Source: Isoetes taiwanensis
Lineage: Eukaryota; Streptophyta; Lycopodiopsida; Isoetales; Isoetaceae
Direction of reading: 5' to 3'
Length of the DNA: 64,000 nt
Assembly: GCA_021234155.1 (NCBI GenBank)
Contig: JAJEKV010000003.1
Span: 19,142,386-19,206,385, forward strand
The notes beneath the pieces were generated by a model. It saw only the letters and a program-made list of their open reading frames with translations. It was not told the DNA's origin and ran no database searches. Position numbers and translations under genes: made by a program. This document shows, piece by piece, positions 44,615 to 55,229 of the stretch (within the stretch, counting starts at the first letter, position 1; every line of letters begins with the position of its first letter).

Positions 44615-44920
44615 AAAAAAATTCCGGCGTCGGAAGATTTTCGGCGTCTGAAAAACAACGCGGAAAGCCGCGACGCTGAATTTTTCGCGTCTGTGATCTG
44701 AAGGTTTCAGCGACGCATTTTTTTTTTTTTTGCAGACGCGGTTTTGACTATTTCGCGTCGACGCGAAAAATTTTCACAGACGCGGCTTTCCGCGAAGCTT
44801 TTCGCGTCAGACGTGAAATTTTTTTTTTTTCGGGCGGCGTGAGGTTTTAATACGTTAAATACGTATTTTATTAAAAAATACGTATTTTTTTACTTTATAC
44901 GTCAGGAATTTTAATTTTGT
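44565..44920. mobile_element. Foldback MITE of about 356 bp in copia-1
   Basis: It separates copia gag from protease. Terminal parts are inverted relatives (CCGTATAAAACGTAAAAAATACG-like on the left; its counterpart, read inward, on the right). The centre is highly self-complementary around CGCGGAAAGCCGCG and TTCGCGTCTGTG, with poly(T) runs between. Candidate duplications ACGTATGAA and ACGTATAGAA differ by an indel, so exact ends are uncertain. Confidence 0.65.
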
Positions 44921-44931
44921 ACGTATAGAAC

Positions 44932-45917
44932 CTATCCCTGCTCTTGTTCAGACTTTGCATGTTCTTCCCTAGCAAAATGAATGCCACTGGTACGTCCTCT
45001 CCTTCGTGGTCCTCTTCCTCTTTGAGTAATACCTCTGCCCCTTCCTCTATTGTTTCTTCTTGGACTGGAACATTTTGCTGCTATATGGCCTTTTCCGCCA
45101 CAATTATAGCATGTCAACTCATCATTAAGTTTAGGACAATTAGGCTTAACGTGCCCAGGCTCATGGCAATAATAACATGTCCCCTTTTCAAAGCTTTGCT
45201 TTTTTCCCTTTCCAGCATAAAGTATTTCAGCAGAATCATCTTCTGACTTATTTATTTTTTTCTGTTCTACTTCTGTCCTCAGCATGCTCTCTGCTCTTGT
45301 TCTTGTTTTAGCGGCATTCCTTATTAGCACGACCAATTGATCATTATCTGAAACAGCTCTAGCAATTGAGAGTACTTGGTACCTCTCATTAATATTCACA
45401 CCAGCCCCTTCTAAATCCGCTATAATATTATCAAACTTATTGAAAAAATCAGATATATCATCATCATCATGGAACTTTAATGATCTCAGCTCATTTTCAA
45501 GAACTTCTATCTGAGAAGAGGTCCTAGCTTCATAGTGTTTAAGTAAATATGACCACGTCTGGCGAGGAGTCTTACCTCTGAGTTTAAGCATTATAGTTGG
45601 GCCAACTTTGCTGCAGATTATCCCTTTTACTTCTTTGATTTTGGCAGATTGGGTTGCAGCTCCTGAATTGACTCCTCTTCCACCATGAGCAGCTTCATAG
45701 TTGCTTGAAGATCCTCCTACTGCACCAGCTGTTGAGCTTGCACCACTAGCTGCAGATGTTTCACCCTCGCCATTATCTGCACCATTTGGATAACAAGTTC
45801 CCATAAGTCTTCCACCTCAAGAATATGCATTATTTGGTCTTTCCATATTTGAAAACCTGCTCCCCCTTTATACACTTCAACTGCGCTCAGCAAACTTGCT
45901 CCAAAATGACTTGCCAT
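44932..45917 (-). pseudogene. Copia-1 gag with two zinc knuckles
   Basis: The start ATG at 45917 (MASHFGASLLSAVEVYKGG) lies close behind the primer site. A one-base frameshift near 45.79 kb moves to the main frame: a serine/alanine/glycine linker, then KTPRQTWSYLLKHYEA, the UBN2/gag-like helix region, SDFFNKFDNIIADLEG, and two knuckles, CYYCHEPGHVKPNC and CYNCGGKGHIAAKC, followed by an RGRG-rich tail. It builds the particle shell and binds RNA. Its closest relative in the window is copia-2 gag at 52.7-53.6 kb. Confidence 0.9.
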
Positions 45918-45935
45918 TATTAAAATGACAGGATT

Positions 45936-45954
45936 TAGCAACTCTGATGCCAAA
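45936..45954 (-). other. Copia-1 primer binding site
   Basis: Next to the 5' LTR the minus strand reads TTTGGCATCAGAGTTGC, a slightly mutated tRNA-Met site. Confidence 0.75.
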
Positions 45955-46484
45955 TGTGATTGATGGATCTCAAATTCCAACAAACAAGATGGCTTCTCAA
46001 CTCTAGACTTTAGATAATGAATTGAACCTTCTCTCAACAATGAACATTCAAACTAAGATATCAGAGTTAAACAAGTTTTATCCAATGGTTCAATGGTCAA
46101 AATTCAAATTCCTTTGTTACTGTAGCAATGGGATTGAAGCAACAACGAACTCCTCCTAGATGCACTATTTCAATGCCGATCTGATCCAATCTGACTGCTC
46201 CTTGGCCGATATGCCCCAAACCATCTCAAATTTATTGCACACTTCATCCTCTTATCACAATTCCGATCGGTCAGGCTAGAAGCTGGCCTTACTATTTTCT
46301 CTCCATCTTCTTTGCCTAATTCTCATTTGGCCAGGTGTCCGCCCATATACCATAGACCTTAGAAAAGTTTAAGGCATATCGGATCAACTTATTTTCATCA
46401 ATATAACCATGCTACAACCTTATTCAAACTTTACCTCAGCCAGAAATTTAAGATGAATTATCAACTGCATGCCCATATTTCACA
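45955..46484 (-). repeat. Copia-1 5' LTR
   Basis: 530 bp, matching 39154-39660 apart from point differences and one indel near 46.36 kb. Confidence 0.93.
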
Positions 46485-46489
46485 AGTAC

Positions 46490-47518
46490 AAGGGGTTCTA
46501 CCCCGGGTTCAGACTCTAGGGGGTCGACTGATGGTCAAGGCCTCAAGAAAACAATAGACAGAGGTATAACATGGCGTTGGCTGGCATAGAACAATGGCTA
46601 GGGTAGTCCACTCCATCTGCCCCGCCTGTGCATACTTTGCAGATAGGCTGAAACATGCTATGGCGTGATTGTAGCCTTCCAGAGACGCAATCTCATGGAA
46701 TCACCCTATGAGACTACTCAAGTTTATATCTCCCTGGTCCGATGAGGCAGGTCAGGGAGGCATCCCCTCCCGGGGCATGATGGATCCCTGGTTATGTTAG
46801 AGGACACGTGCCACATCAGCAACCCCCGCATCCATACCCCACTTACTGCCCTAAATCTAAAGGCCGCTCAACGTGCCCATTCGAGCCCCAGGACGTCCAT
46901 ATAGGCACTCATCCTGCGTCCCAAGGAGTGTCAGACCCATATCCGGCCCTCTTCAGTGACCGACTATAAGCCTAGCACATTGTAAAAATCATGTAGCCAA
47001 GCTAGGCAAGATCCCACTCCTGTTTCACCATCATACCCGTTATCTGGTGTCGAATCACAACATACATGCTGCAATTATTGGGTCTTAAGGGTTCTAGCTA
47101 GAGATATATCTACTATTAGGAAGCTTTCAGGTCTCTACCCACCCTTAACCCCCAACATACAGGAGGAACAGAAAGAGAGAATATAATCATCCATAAAGTA
47201 ACCATCCTCATCTTAACGGTACATAATAGAGAGATGCAGAATTAAGGGTAGATACCCAATTTGGACCCTATTCTTAGCAAGTTCCCCCTGGCCAATCGAT
47301 TTGGGCCAGGTGGCACTCCCTAATTAGCTGACTTTTGCTAATCATTTTATTAATTAGCCTAGTTAGGCTATTTAACTTATTAACAATTTACCATAGCTAA
47401 TAAAAGCCCTTTGGGGTTAACCCAAGTTATCCCCTAATGACCCAAAAGGATCTACTTATACCCTGGTGATGTGTCATAGTATGTATACATATATTGTATA
47501 AATACGTGGAACGTCACA
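46490..47518 (-). repeat. G6 3' LTR, inner part
   Basis: It continues the LTR broken at 39153 and ends GGAACGTCACA at 47518, directly before the polypurine tract (minus strand ATTTCAAGGAGGGGAGAA, 47519-47536). Confidence 0.85.
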
Positions 47519-47536
47519 TTCTCCCCTCCTTGAAAT

Positions 47537-48059
47537 AATATTGTCCTCAACATTGGGATTAGTTTAATAAGAAAACAATTAAATTAGAGAAAATAAACTT
47601 ACTTCATAATGTAATACAGAATTACATAAGTGATCGATGATCAGAGTTCTTTTAGGACTCGAGTCCATTAATAAATAACAATACAGATTATCAACTCAAA
47701 ATTATAGGGAAAACACACATGTAGATACACTGAAACAATAAGAGGCGGCCCCAGACAAGGCCTGGATTCTTCTGCAGATATCACAGTACACGCTACTGGC
47801 TTGGAGAGTTACGGTACATCAATACTAATAAATAATTAAGATAGTGTGATTGAAGGGACCACCCCCTTAAAGAAAGAAAGAAATAGGAACGTAGGAAATC
47901 CTATCATGCCTAAGGGTTGCATTCCGTCTCGGCGTAAGGATGGCAATGTTCCCATTATAGCCGTAGACAAATGCGTCCTATCATGAATACCTATATGCCC
48001 ATTTCCCCATCTAGGATGCATCTAACCCAACCTCTTATGATCGCTGTCGGATCAAACAC
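47537..48059 (-). other. G6 3' untranslated region
   Basis: Lies between the chromodomain stop and the polypurine tract. No gene supported. Confidence 0.6.
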
Positions 48060-49320
48060 TCAGATGACGCCTGCCGGATCCCTAATGCAGTGCTTCCCAT
48101 TAGAGTTGGAGTCGATCGCATCATGAATGGTTCGGCCTTGGCTTTGCCACATGAAGTCCGGGTAAGCCTTGTCCAAATCCGCTTTAAGAACCCAGGTTGC
48201 GTCTTCTGTTGATAAGTGTTTCCACTTAACCAAATACTGCAATATTTAAGTTATGTGGGTCTGCTTATATGCACGATCAAGGAGAGCCTCAGGCACAATC
48301 TCCAAGTGATCCTGTCATCTCCAGAAGTGTCAGGGTATCAAGGATCTCTTCCGGATCGGGTGTGTGCTTCTTGAGAAGGCTCATGTGAAAGACTTTATGA
48401 ACCTTCAAATGTGGGGGTAGATTCAAAGGGTCCCGCCCATTTAGGTGCCAGCTTCTTGCAATTTCCAATTTTGAGGGCTTCACCTTAATCTTTATCCATA
48501 CAAACTCACCAACTTGAAATTCCCATGGTGTCCAATGCCAATCAGCAAGGCTCTTTTGCCGAGTTCTGGCAGCTAACAAATACTCTCGAACTTCTTAGAC
48601 TAGGCCCTGCATATCTGTAAGAAACTTCTGAGAAACTTTGACCTTAGAAATTGGACTATGCTACGTGTTTGGAGTAAGGCATTGATAGACATAGTTGATC
48701 ATAAAAGGAGACATCCTTGAAGACTCTTATTTAGTATTGTTATACGCAAACTCCACCAAATGGATATAATCTGCCCATTGGGATTGCTTGTTCCAGACAT
48801 AGTTACGTAGCATATCTTTGATTATGCGATTGGTACGCTCCATTTGGCCATCTGTCTGCGGGTAGTAAGCTGTGCTCATGGCAAGTTTAGTTTGAATAGT
48901 GCTAAAGAAATCCTTCTGAAATGCACTAACAAACTTAGAATCCGGGTCCGATATAAGGTACGGGGCATCCCATGGAGACAGAATATCTCCCTTGTTGAAC
49001 AACAAGGCGGTGTCTAATGCAGTATCCATAGTTCGACATGGCAAGAAATGCGCCATTTTGGAAAGCTTGTCAACCACAACCATCAATGCATCAAAGCCCC
49101 TTAGAGTGTGTGAAAGCTCCACGATGAAATCCATGGTAATAACTTCCCACTTTGCATTTGGAACATCTAAGGGCTGCAATTCCCCTAGAATACGCAATTG
49201 TTCCGCCTTTGTTTATTGACATACTTGGCATTGCTTAATAAATCGGGCAATGTGCTTCTTCATCCCTGGCCAAAAATAGCTGGAGCGGATTTTAAAATAC
49301 CTCGTCATAGATCCTGCATG
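48060..49320 (-). pseudogene. G6 integrase with C-terminal chromodomain
   Basis: The zinc-domain remnant ends in CQVCQ near 49.2 kb. The core is VITMDFIVELSHTL...LISDPDSKFVSAF...YYPQTDGQMERTNR, with D, D and E visible. The GPY-like region is FQVGEFVWIKIK...VHKVFHMSLLKK. The chromodomain is YLVKWKHLSTEDATWV...AYPDF at 48.24-48.06 kb. Chromodomains direct integration to marked chromatin. Stops after CQVCQ, near 48.6 kb and before the chromodomain make it inactive. Confidence 0.9.
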
Positions 49321-49339
49321 TCTCGCTATAGGACTGTTA

Positions 49340-50808
49340 TGTGTGTTGTAGAGAATGAATTTGCAAACTCCTGATGTCTTGGGGATATATAAATTATTAT
49401 TACAATATAGAAGATTACCTTCTTTCTTATAATGGCAGAAAGCTTCCCTCTCCTTAATCCGTTCTGGCTTCTTTAGATAGACTTTGCCATATTTCTTGAA
49501 ATTTAAGATCCGTAGGAAGAGTCTGTTCTATCTGCTTACCAAACTCACTGGTGAGAGTGGAAATTGCATTACAATGCATTCGGGTGACCAATGGATGCCT
49601 AGAGAGAGCATCAGCAACAAAGACTACATCAAAATCATACTCCTCCAGAAATTCCATCCATCGTCGCTGTCTAAGTTTGAGGTGAGGTTGCGTAAAAATG
49701 TATTGGAGACTTTAGTGATCCGTATCCAACTGGAATCGTCCCCCAAGCAAGTAATGTCTCCATATACACAAGGCACGCACAACCGCAAGTAATTCCTAGT
49801 CATGCGTTGGGTATCGTTGCTCCACATCATTCTAGAATCATAGGCGATTACCCTAGAGCATTAATACTTCGCCTGTAGCGATTTTACTGGCGTCTGTGGC
49901 AACCCACTTATCTTTCTGAGGATCTGGCACGGTAAGAACTGGAGCGATTATCAAGGCATCTTTCAATGACTAAAATCCAGCCTAGACTTTCTCCTTCCAA
50001 TGTGCTATCCAATCTCTAACCTTCTCATGTTTTGTAAGGCTGGTAAGAGGTGCTACAAGCTTGGCGAAGTCCTTAATAAATTTGAAGTAATGGCCCGCCA
50101 AGCCTAGAAAACTGCGGACCCCCGACACATTTGTGGGGACAGGCCAATCTTTTACTGCCTCAATCTTGGCTGGGCCCGTTGCTATCCCTTCAGCAAAAAA
50201 ATGTGTCCCAAATAATCGACCTTGGTGGTCGCAAACCTGCACTTAGAAAACTTGGCATAAAGTTGATGGCGTCTCAATTTCCATAGATCCATCCCGAAGA
50301 TGACGCTCATGGTCAAGAATATGAGGTAAATGAGGTCTTCTAAGTTTTGGGGTAAATGAAGATATCATCGAAGAAAATGATGAAAAAGTCATCAAGGTAT
50401 TCGAGAAAGACATCGTTCATCAATGTCATGAATGTAACAGGAGCATTAGTTAGCCCAAATGGCATAACAATAAACTCATAGTGCCCATAACATGTCCGAA
50501 AAGCGGACTTAGTAGATGTCATCCTCTTTAATTCTTATCTGGTGATATCCTGAGCGAAGATCAATCTTTGTAAAGTACCTGGCCCCTTGTAATTGATCCA
50601 TCAAATCATCAGCGTGCGACAGAGCATACTGATTCCTAATTGTGTGCTTATTCAATTGTCTGTAATCAATGCACATTTGTAAGGTCCCGTCCTTCTTCTT
50701 TACAAACAAAATAAGGGCACCAAAAGGCGATACACTTGGCCGAATGAATCCCAACTTAAGAAGCTCTTGCAGCTGCTTTTTAAGCTCTGCCAATTCCGGT
50801 GTACTCAT
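49340..50808 (-). pseudogene. G6 reverse transcriptase and RNase H
   Basis: RT motifs in order: [58 protein letters not shown], and FFDD in the catalytic box ([11 protein letters not shown]). GVRSFLGLAGHYFKFIKDF is the connection motif. RNase H pieces lie at 49.96-49.45 kb (HPLVTRM, EYDFDVVFVADALSRH). At least four stops or frame changes are seen. It is related to but distinct from the G4 pol. Confidence 0.88.
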
Positions 50809-50832
50809 TCGTACGGAGCCTTACTGGTAGGT

Positions 50833-51838
50833 TTAGTACCTAGTTCCAAGGTGATTCACATTCCACGCTCGGAAGGGTGGCAATCTATGAATCTCATCCG
50901 AAAAGAGGCCGTGGAATTCTCGAAGTACGGCAGCTATTGCCGTGGGCAAGCCCTCAATAACTTCTTCATGTTTGGACTTCTTGACCTCTACTGACGCAGG
51001 TCTAACAATGCAGGCAACCTGATACCTCTTGATGGCTTTATCCAACTGATGCAATGAAATACATGCATAATTGGAATAACTGGTTTACCTGCTATAGTGA
51101 TACTACGAGCTCCATTAGCTGCGTTAAAGGTGAATTCTCGTTTTTCACAATCAATGTTTGCCTTTGCAGCAGCCAAGAACTCCATATCCACAATGAGATC
51201 GTACCGACCGATATTCATAATTTTGGCCCCTAAAGCAACGGGTGCTCCTGGCAACTGAATATTCAAATTAATGCGTCGACCTGAGTATGACGCACGGCTC
51301 CGCTAGCTAGCATAACTGGACGTGGCTTTGACTTCAAAGGAGTAAGCTATAAGACTTCGGTCATTCTAGGTGAGGCAAAATTGTGTGTATTATACATGTC
51401 CATAGGGATGACAAAAGGTTTACGGTCTACTTGGCCAACCGTGGATATGACAGATGGTTGACTATCTGCTTGGCCTATTTCAATAGCAGTATAAATGTGG
51501 GACTCACCTTGTATATAGTCTGGTGCCTCGTCATCAACAACCACTGGAGGTTCATATGGGGCCAAAAGATCGTCTCAATTCACTTCGTCAAGGGCAGCTT
51601 GAGCAGCCTGAATAATATAGATGCAATCCTGCATATAGTGTTCTGGTCAGAAACATCGAAACCAGGCCTTATCTCTTCGTAACTTCTCACGAGCTTCCCT
51701 TGGAATTGCTTGTAAAATGTCTAGGATAGCTTCTGTGGTACTAGCAGACTTATCTGCTACATTAAAAGAAACTTTCTTGTCATGAACCAACTGATGGGGG
51801 AGGTCCTGGAGTAGGAGAGCATCCCCAATAAGGTGTAT
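50833..51838 (-). pseudogene. G6 gag C-terminus and protease
   Basis: 51838-51640 encodes a gag tail (ILQAIPREAREKLRRDKAW) and a decayed knuckle. 51565-50988 holds the protease region, with VIPMDMYNTHNF where DTGxTHNF is expected, so the catalytic aspartate context is damaged. IGRYDLIVDMEFLAAAKANI is the downstream protease motif. Confidence 0.75.
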
Positions 51839-51841
51839 AGT

Positions 51842-52720
51842 TGTTGTTCTGGCAATGCCACCTCATCATGTGGCATTGAATGCATTCAATACACGTGGCA
51901 ACATCTGGGCCAAGCACATTCAATGGCCCAAATCAATTTGGCTTAAGCTGCCCCTTTGATGTTCCAATACTTTGAGGTGTCGCTGCATGGACCATCGATC
52001 TCATATCTGGACGGCTCACACGGAGACATCTCAAAGTACTAGAACAAAGGGGGTGCTTATATATATAAGAGATATAATAGTCTAGAGGTCAAAATTTCTG
52101 TATTCTATTCAAAATATATACAACAAAATGCTTTACAAAATGACTTTGGAGAAGACAATGCTGGATAAGTAATCATCACATGTTTGAGCGGGCAACAGCT
52201 TATCTGATGGGAAATTGTAGCCAGACACAGTTAAAAGGATAAGCAGAACTAGACCTAAGCAAATGATACATTGTGAAGACCTTAACCGCCGAAATATTAT
52301 TATTATAAGGTTAATGGTTAGTGATTAAGTTTAATGGTTATGTCTATCCATTAGACCAATTATGGTAAAAGTTTTCGATGGAATAAGGAGGAGGCAAATA
52401 GCATTTCAAGTTGGAAAATTTGCTGAGAACAAGGATGCTGAGACACAATGCCTATAGAGGACGGATCGATGCCTGCTTGGCCGGATCTGGCCCTATAAAT
52501 AACTATAAGATGTATGTACATAATTTATCTGAAGATTGGAGTTCGTTTCGAGGTTCGCCAATATATTCGAATGTATTCAGATCATTACAATGAACTGAAC
52601 TGATATATTTAAGGTTATATTATTGTCATGGTTCTTTGCCATTAAATAGAATGTAAGGGTTGTATAGGCTTTGCACTAATATTTAAGAAGTTGATTCAGC
52701 AAAGTATTACTTAACTTCTT
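51842..52720 (+). repeat. Copia-2 5' LTR (boundaries approximate)
   Basis: It ends at the primer site and contains CTATAAATA at 52493-52501, a plausible promoter. The near 5' end carries AATGCCAC...GTGGCATT, an 8-bp stem. The terminal CA seems mutated, and a 3' partner LTR is absent, so the ends are inferred. Confidence 0.55.
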
Positions 52721-52735
52721 CGTTTGGTATCAGAG
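52721..52735 (+). other. Copia-2 primer binding site
   Basis: TTTGGTATCAGAGCC, tRNA-Met type. Confidence 0.85.
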
Positions 52736-52767
52736 CCAGCAAAAGGGCTACAAGGTTTGGTGCAGGA

Positions 52768-53640
52768 TTGTTAAGTGCAGTTGAGGTTTACAATGGAGGA
52801 TCAGGCTTTCAAGTCTGGAAGAATCAAATTCAACATATTCTAGATGTTGAAAACTTATGGAAAATTGTCGATCCTAACAATGTTGATGTGACAACTACTA
52901 ATGCAGGTGCAAGTAGCAATACTGTGGCAGCAAATCTTGCTGCAACAGAAGAAGGGGATGCAACATCTGTAACTCCTGGAAGCAGATCTATTGCAGAATT
53001 GGTGAGTGTCCAAGGAAGCATGACTCCTACAAGTACATTATCTACAAAAGTGAAGGAGGCAAGGGGAATCATTATCAGCAAAGTAGGACAACAATTTGGT
53101 TAAAATTGAGAGGTATGTTCCCTAGGCAGATGTGGTCTTATATGTTAAATCATTATGATTCTTCACAAATCGATGTGTTAGAAAAGGAGCTAAGAAACTT
53201 GAAATATAATGAGGAAGAAGAGGTATCGACTTTTTTCAATAGGTTTGACAATATTGTTGTAGATCTTGAAGCTTCAGGAGTCGATATTAGTGAGAATACT
53301 CAGCTTTCTGTTTTGATCAGAAATGTTGCAAAAACAAGGGATGAAGCAGAAAACATGTTAAGGACTGAAATTGAGCAGAATAAAATGATTAAAGAAGAAG
53401 AGAAAACTTCTGAAATATTATATGCTGGAAAAAAAAATCAAAAGAAAAAGACTGTTTGCTATAATTTCTTTGAGAGTGGCCATATAAAGCCTAATTGTCC
53501 TAAGCTTGCAAATGAGTTTAGCTGTCACAACTACAAAGGAATAAGACATATTGCAGCTAAATATCCCAGCCTAAAAGACATCCAGTTTAAAGAATATGGC
53601 AGAGGTAGGGGCAGAGGACGAGACTTTTAGAGGAAGAGCA
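52768..53640 (+). pseudogene. Copia-2 gag
   Basis: It is clearly related to copia-1 gag: LSAVEVYNGGSGFQVWKNQI, then after a stop at 53.10 kb RQMWSYMLNHYDSSQIDVLE, TFFNRFDNIVVDLEASG, and decayed knuckles CYNFFESGHIKPNC and CHNYKGIRHIAAKY, where key cysteines are lost. Continues to the protease at 53.79 kb. Confidence 0.88.
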
Positions 53641-54110
53641 AATTATTTTAGAAAAAAGGGAGGTGCTGCAAATTTACATATAGCTCAAGAGAGGTCTGAA
53701 TTAAATAACAAAGATGATCCTATTGATGGTGATGAGGTAAATTGCATTTGTTCTTTAAATTCTGATACAAGGCCTAATCTCAAACATTCTATGATTGTAG
53801 TTGATAGTGGAGCTGAGAGATCATAAGTACGATCCTCAGACATGATCAAAGATCATTCTTCAGCTCGTGCGAAATATGTCCAAGTCGGAAATGGAGAATT
53901 GTAATCAATTGAGGGATGTGGAATGTTGCAGTTGTTGGATCTTGAGGGCAATATTGTGAATATTGAAGATTCTTGTGTGTTCCCACTCTAATTAAAAATT
54001 TGATCTCAGTGTGCCAGTTGGTTGATCTAGGTTACAAAGTTGTCTTTGAGAAGAAACATTGTAAAATCCTTTTTGACAATAAATTAAAGTTCTTGGCAAA
54101 ATCATAGTGG
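53641..54110 (+). pseudogene. Copia-2 protease, start only
   Basis: SMIVVDSGAERS is followed by a stop, then frames with KYVQVGNGE and LLDLEGNIVN and LVDLGYKVVFEKK, all matching copia-1. It ends at LKFLAKS, where the element is cut. Confidence 0.8.
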
Positions 54111-54120
54111 TAGGGGGAGA

Positions 54121-54564
54121 TTAAATGGGTTCCCCGCGATTATGGCTTGTCCATCTCCCAGGTAGACAATACTTCCTACCCCGGGCTTTTGGGTCTCCTG
54201 TCTCCATCTCGCGCGCATCATCGCCCCAGGCTAGCCCCATAATCCTTTCGGCCTCTGCCCGAATGGCCTCATCTTCAGCAACTTCCATGCACGAAGGAGG
54301 GTAGAACATAACCAGCATCAGGACTTGGTCGGGCTGCTCCACCAATGTGTATGGCTCCCCTAAGGCATTCAACTTCAGCAAGAACTGCTCCGACAGATAA
54401 AAGATAGGGTAGGGTACTCTACGTCCAGTGGCGAACCGCTGAACAAGCTCAGTTAGAAGGAGGTCAACTTTGCCCAAGTCATCGGCAAGCTGCTCGCCAA
54501 GCTCGGCAAAGACCTGGTAGACACTGAGGTTATAGTAACTAACATAACCCCTGGTACGAGCCAT
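54121..54564 (-). CDS. G6 gag, N-terminal part (unusual sequence)
   Basis: The ATG at 54564 opens a frame of about 147 residues, MARTRGYVSYYNLSVYQVFA..., through DLGKVDLLLTELVQRF, YPIFYLSEQFLLKLNALGEP and an acidic helix (DEAIRAEAERIMGLAWGDD). It runs into copia-2. It is assigned to G6 by strand, by position between the G6 leader and gag C-terminus, and by the flanks of copia-2. I do not recognise the fold. Both this and ORF A begin MART. Confidence 0.55.
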   Translation of the reverse strand: MARTRGYVSYYNLSVYQVFAELGEQLADDLGKVDLLLTELVQRFATGRRVPYPIFYLSEQFLLKLNALGEPYTLVEQPDQVLMLVMFYPPSCMEVAEDEAIRAEAERIMGLAWGDDAREMETGDPKARGRKYCLPGRWTSHNRGEPI

Positions 54565-54570
54565 GTTCAT

Positions 54571-54919
54571 TTATCCAAGAAAAGGTTCAAAAAGGGGGCA
54601 CTGATACGGCGGCAGTGGCGGCAGCCAAGAACAAGGTTAGGGGAAAGCAAGGTCTTCTCCAGCGGCTATGGCGGACGGGTTCAAGGCGATGGATACAAAC
54701 AAACAAAATGGGAAAGGAAATAACCGTCATTTTTTTTTAAGAACAAATTTTTTTCAATTTTGTTTTTTAAATAAAAAAATTTTATATGGCAGAAATATGC
54801 CTGTATTTGTATACGTGTTTTTATATGGAGGGGCGTGATAGAGAAAATACGTGTTTATTTTCAAATTCTGAGTCGATGTTTTGTCGATCACGCCCCTTTG
54901 ACTTCTAACAAAGTTGCGT
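54571..54919 (-). other. G6 leader, proximal part, with a stem-loop
   Basis: GGGGCGTGAT and ATCACGCCCC (54832-54841 and 54888-54897) are exact inverted repeats 46 bases apart. Otherwise AT-rich. Confidence 0.7.
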
Positions 54920-55229
54920 ATTAAACGGGAGCAAATCATTGAAACGAGAGCGAAAGGAATATTCCTTAAAGATTCCCCTTTTTTTTTTACAAAAAGGGGG
55001 TAAAACGAGGTTTAAAAAAAAAAAGATGCATGAAATTCTATTTTGACCCCCCCAAAAGTGACTAATTTTTTTGTGCAACGAAAGAATTGACTGTTTGAAA
55101 GTGTCATTTTTCTTAGCAAATAGAATGTTCTTGAAGTATATTTTACGTGAGAAACCCTAATTTCAGAGGATAAAATATTTAACAAAAAATTGAAGTTAGT
55201 CCGTAACTGAAACTGTAGTATTCTCAAAA

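Larger units (their letters stand above)
39154..46484 (-). mobile_element. Copia element 1, complete, with AGTAC target duplication
   Basis: The LTRs are 39154-39660 and 45955-46484 (the second has a roughly 20-bp extra stretch). On the minus strand they start TGTGAAATAT and end TCAATCACA. AGTAC lies at both ends (39149-39153 and 46485-46489). A tRNA-Met primer site precedes gag. Domain order gag-PR-IN-RT-RH is that of Ty1/copia. It contains a nested solo LTR and a foldback MITE. Confidence 0.95.
51842..54120 (+). mobile_element. Copia element 2, truncated, inside G6 gag
   Basis: 5' LTR-like region, primer site, gag and the start of protease, then an abrupt end at about 54.12 kb. G6 gag reads up to each edge on the other strand. 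RT, integrase and 3' LTR are missing. Confidence 0.75.
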
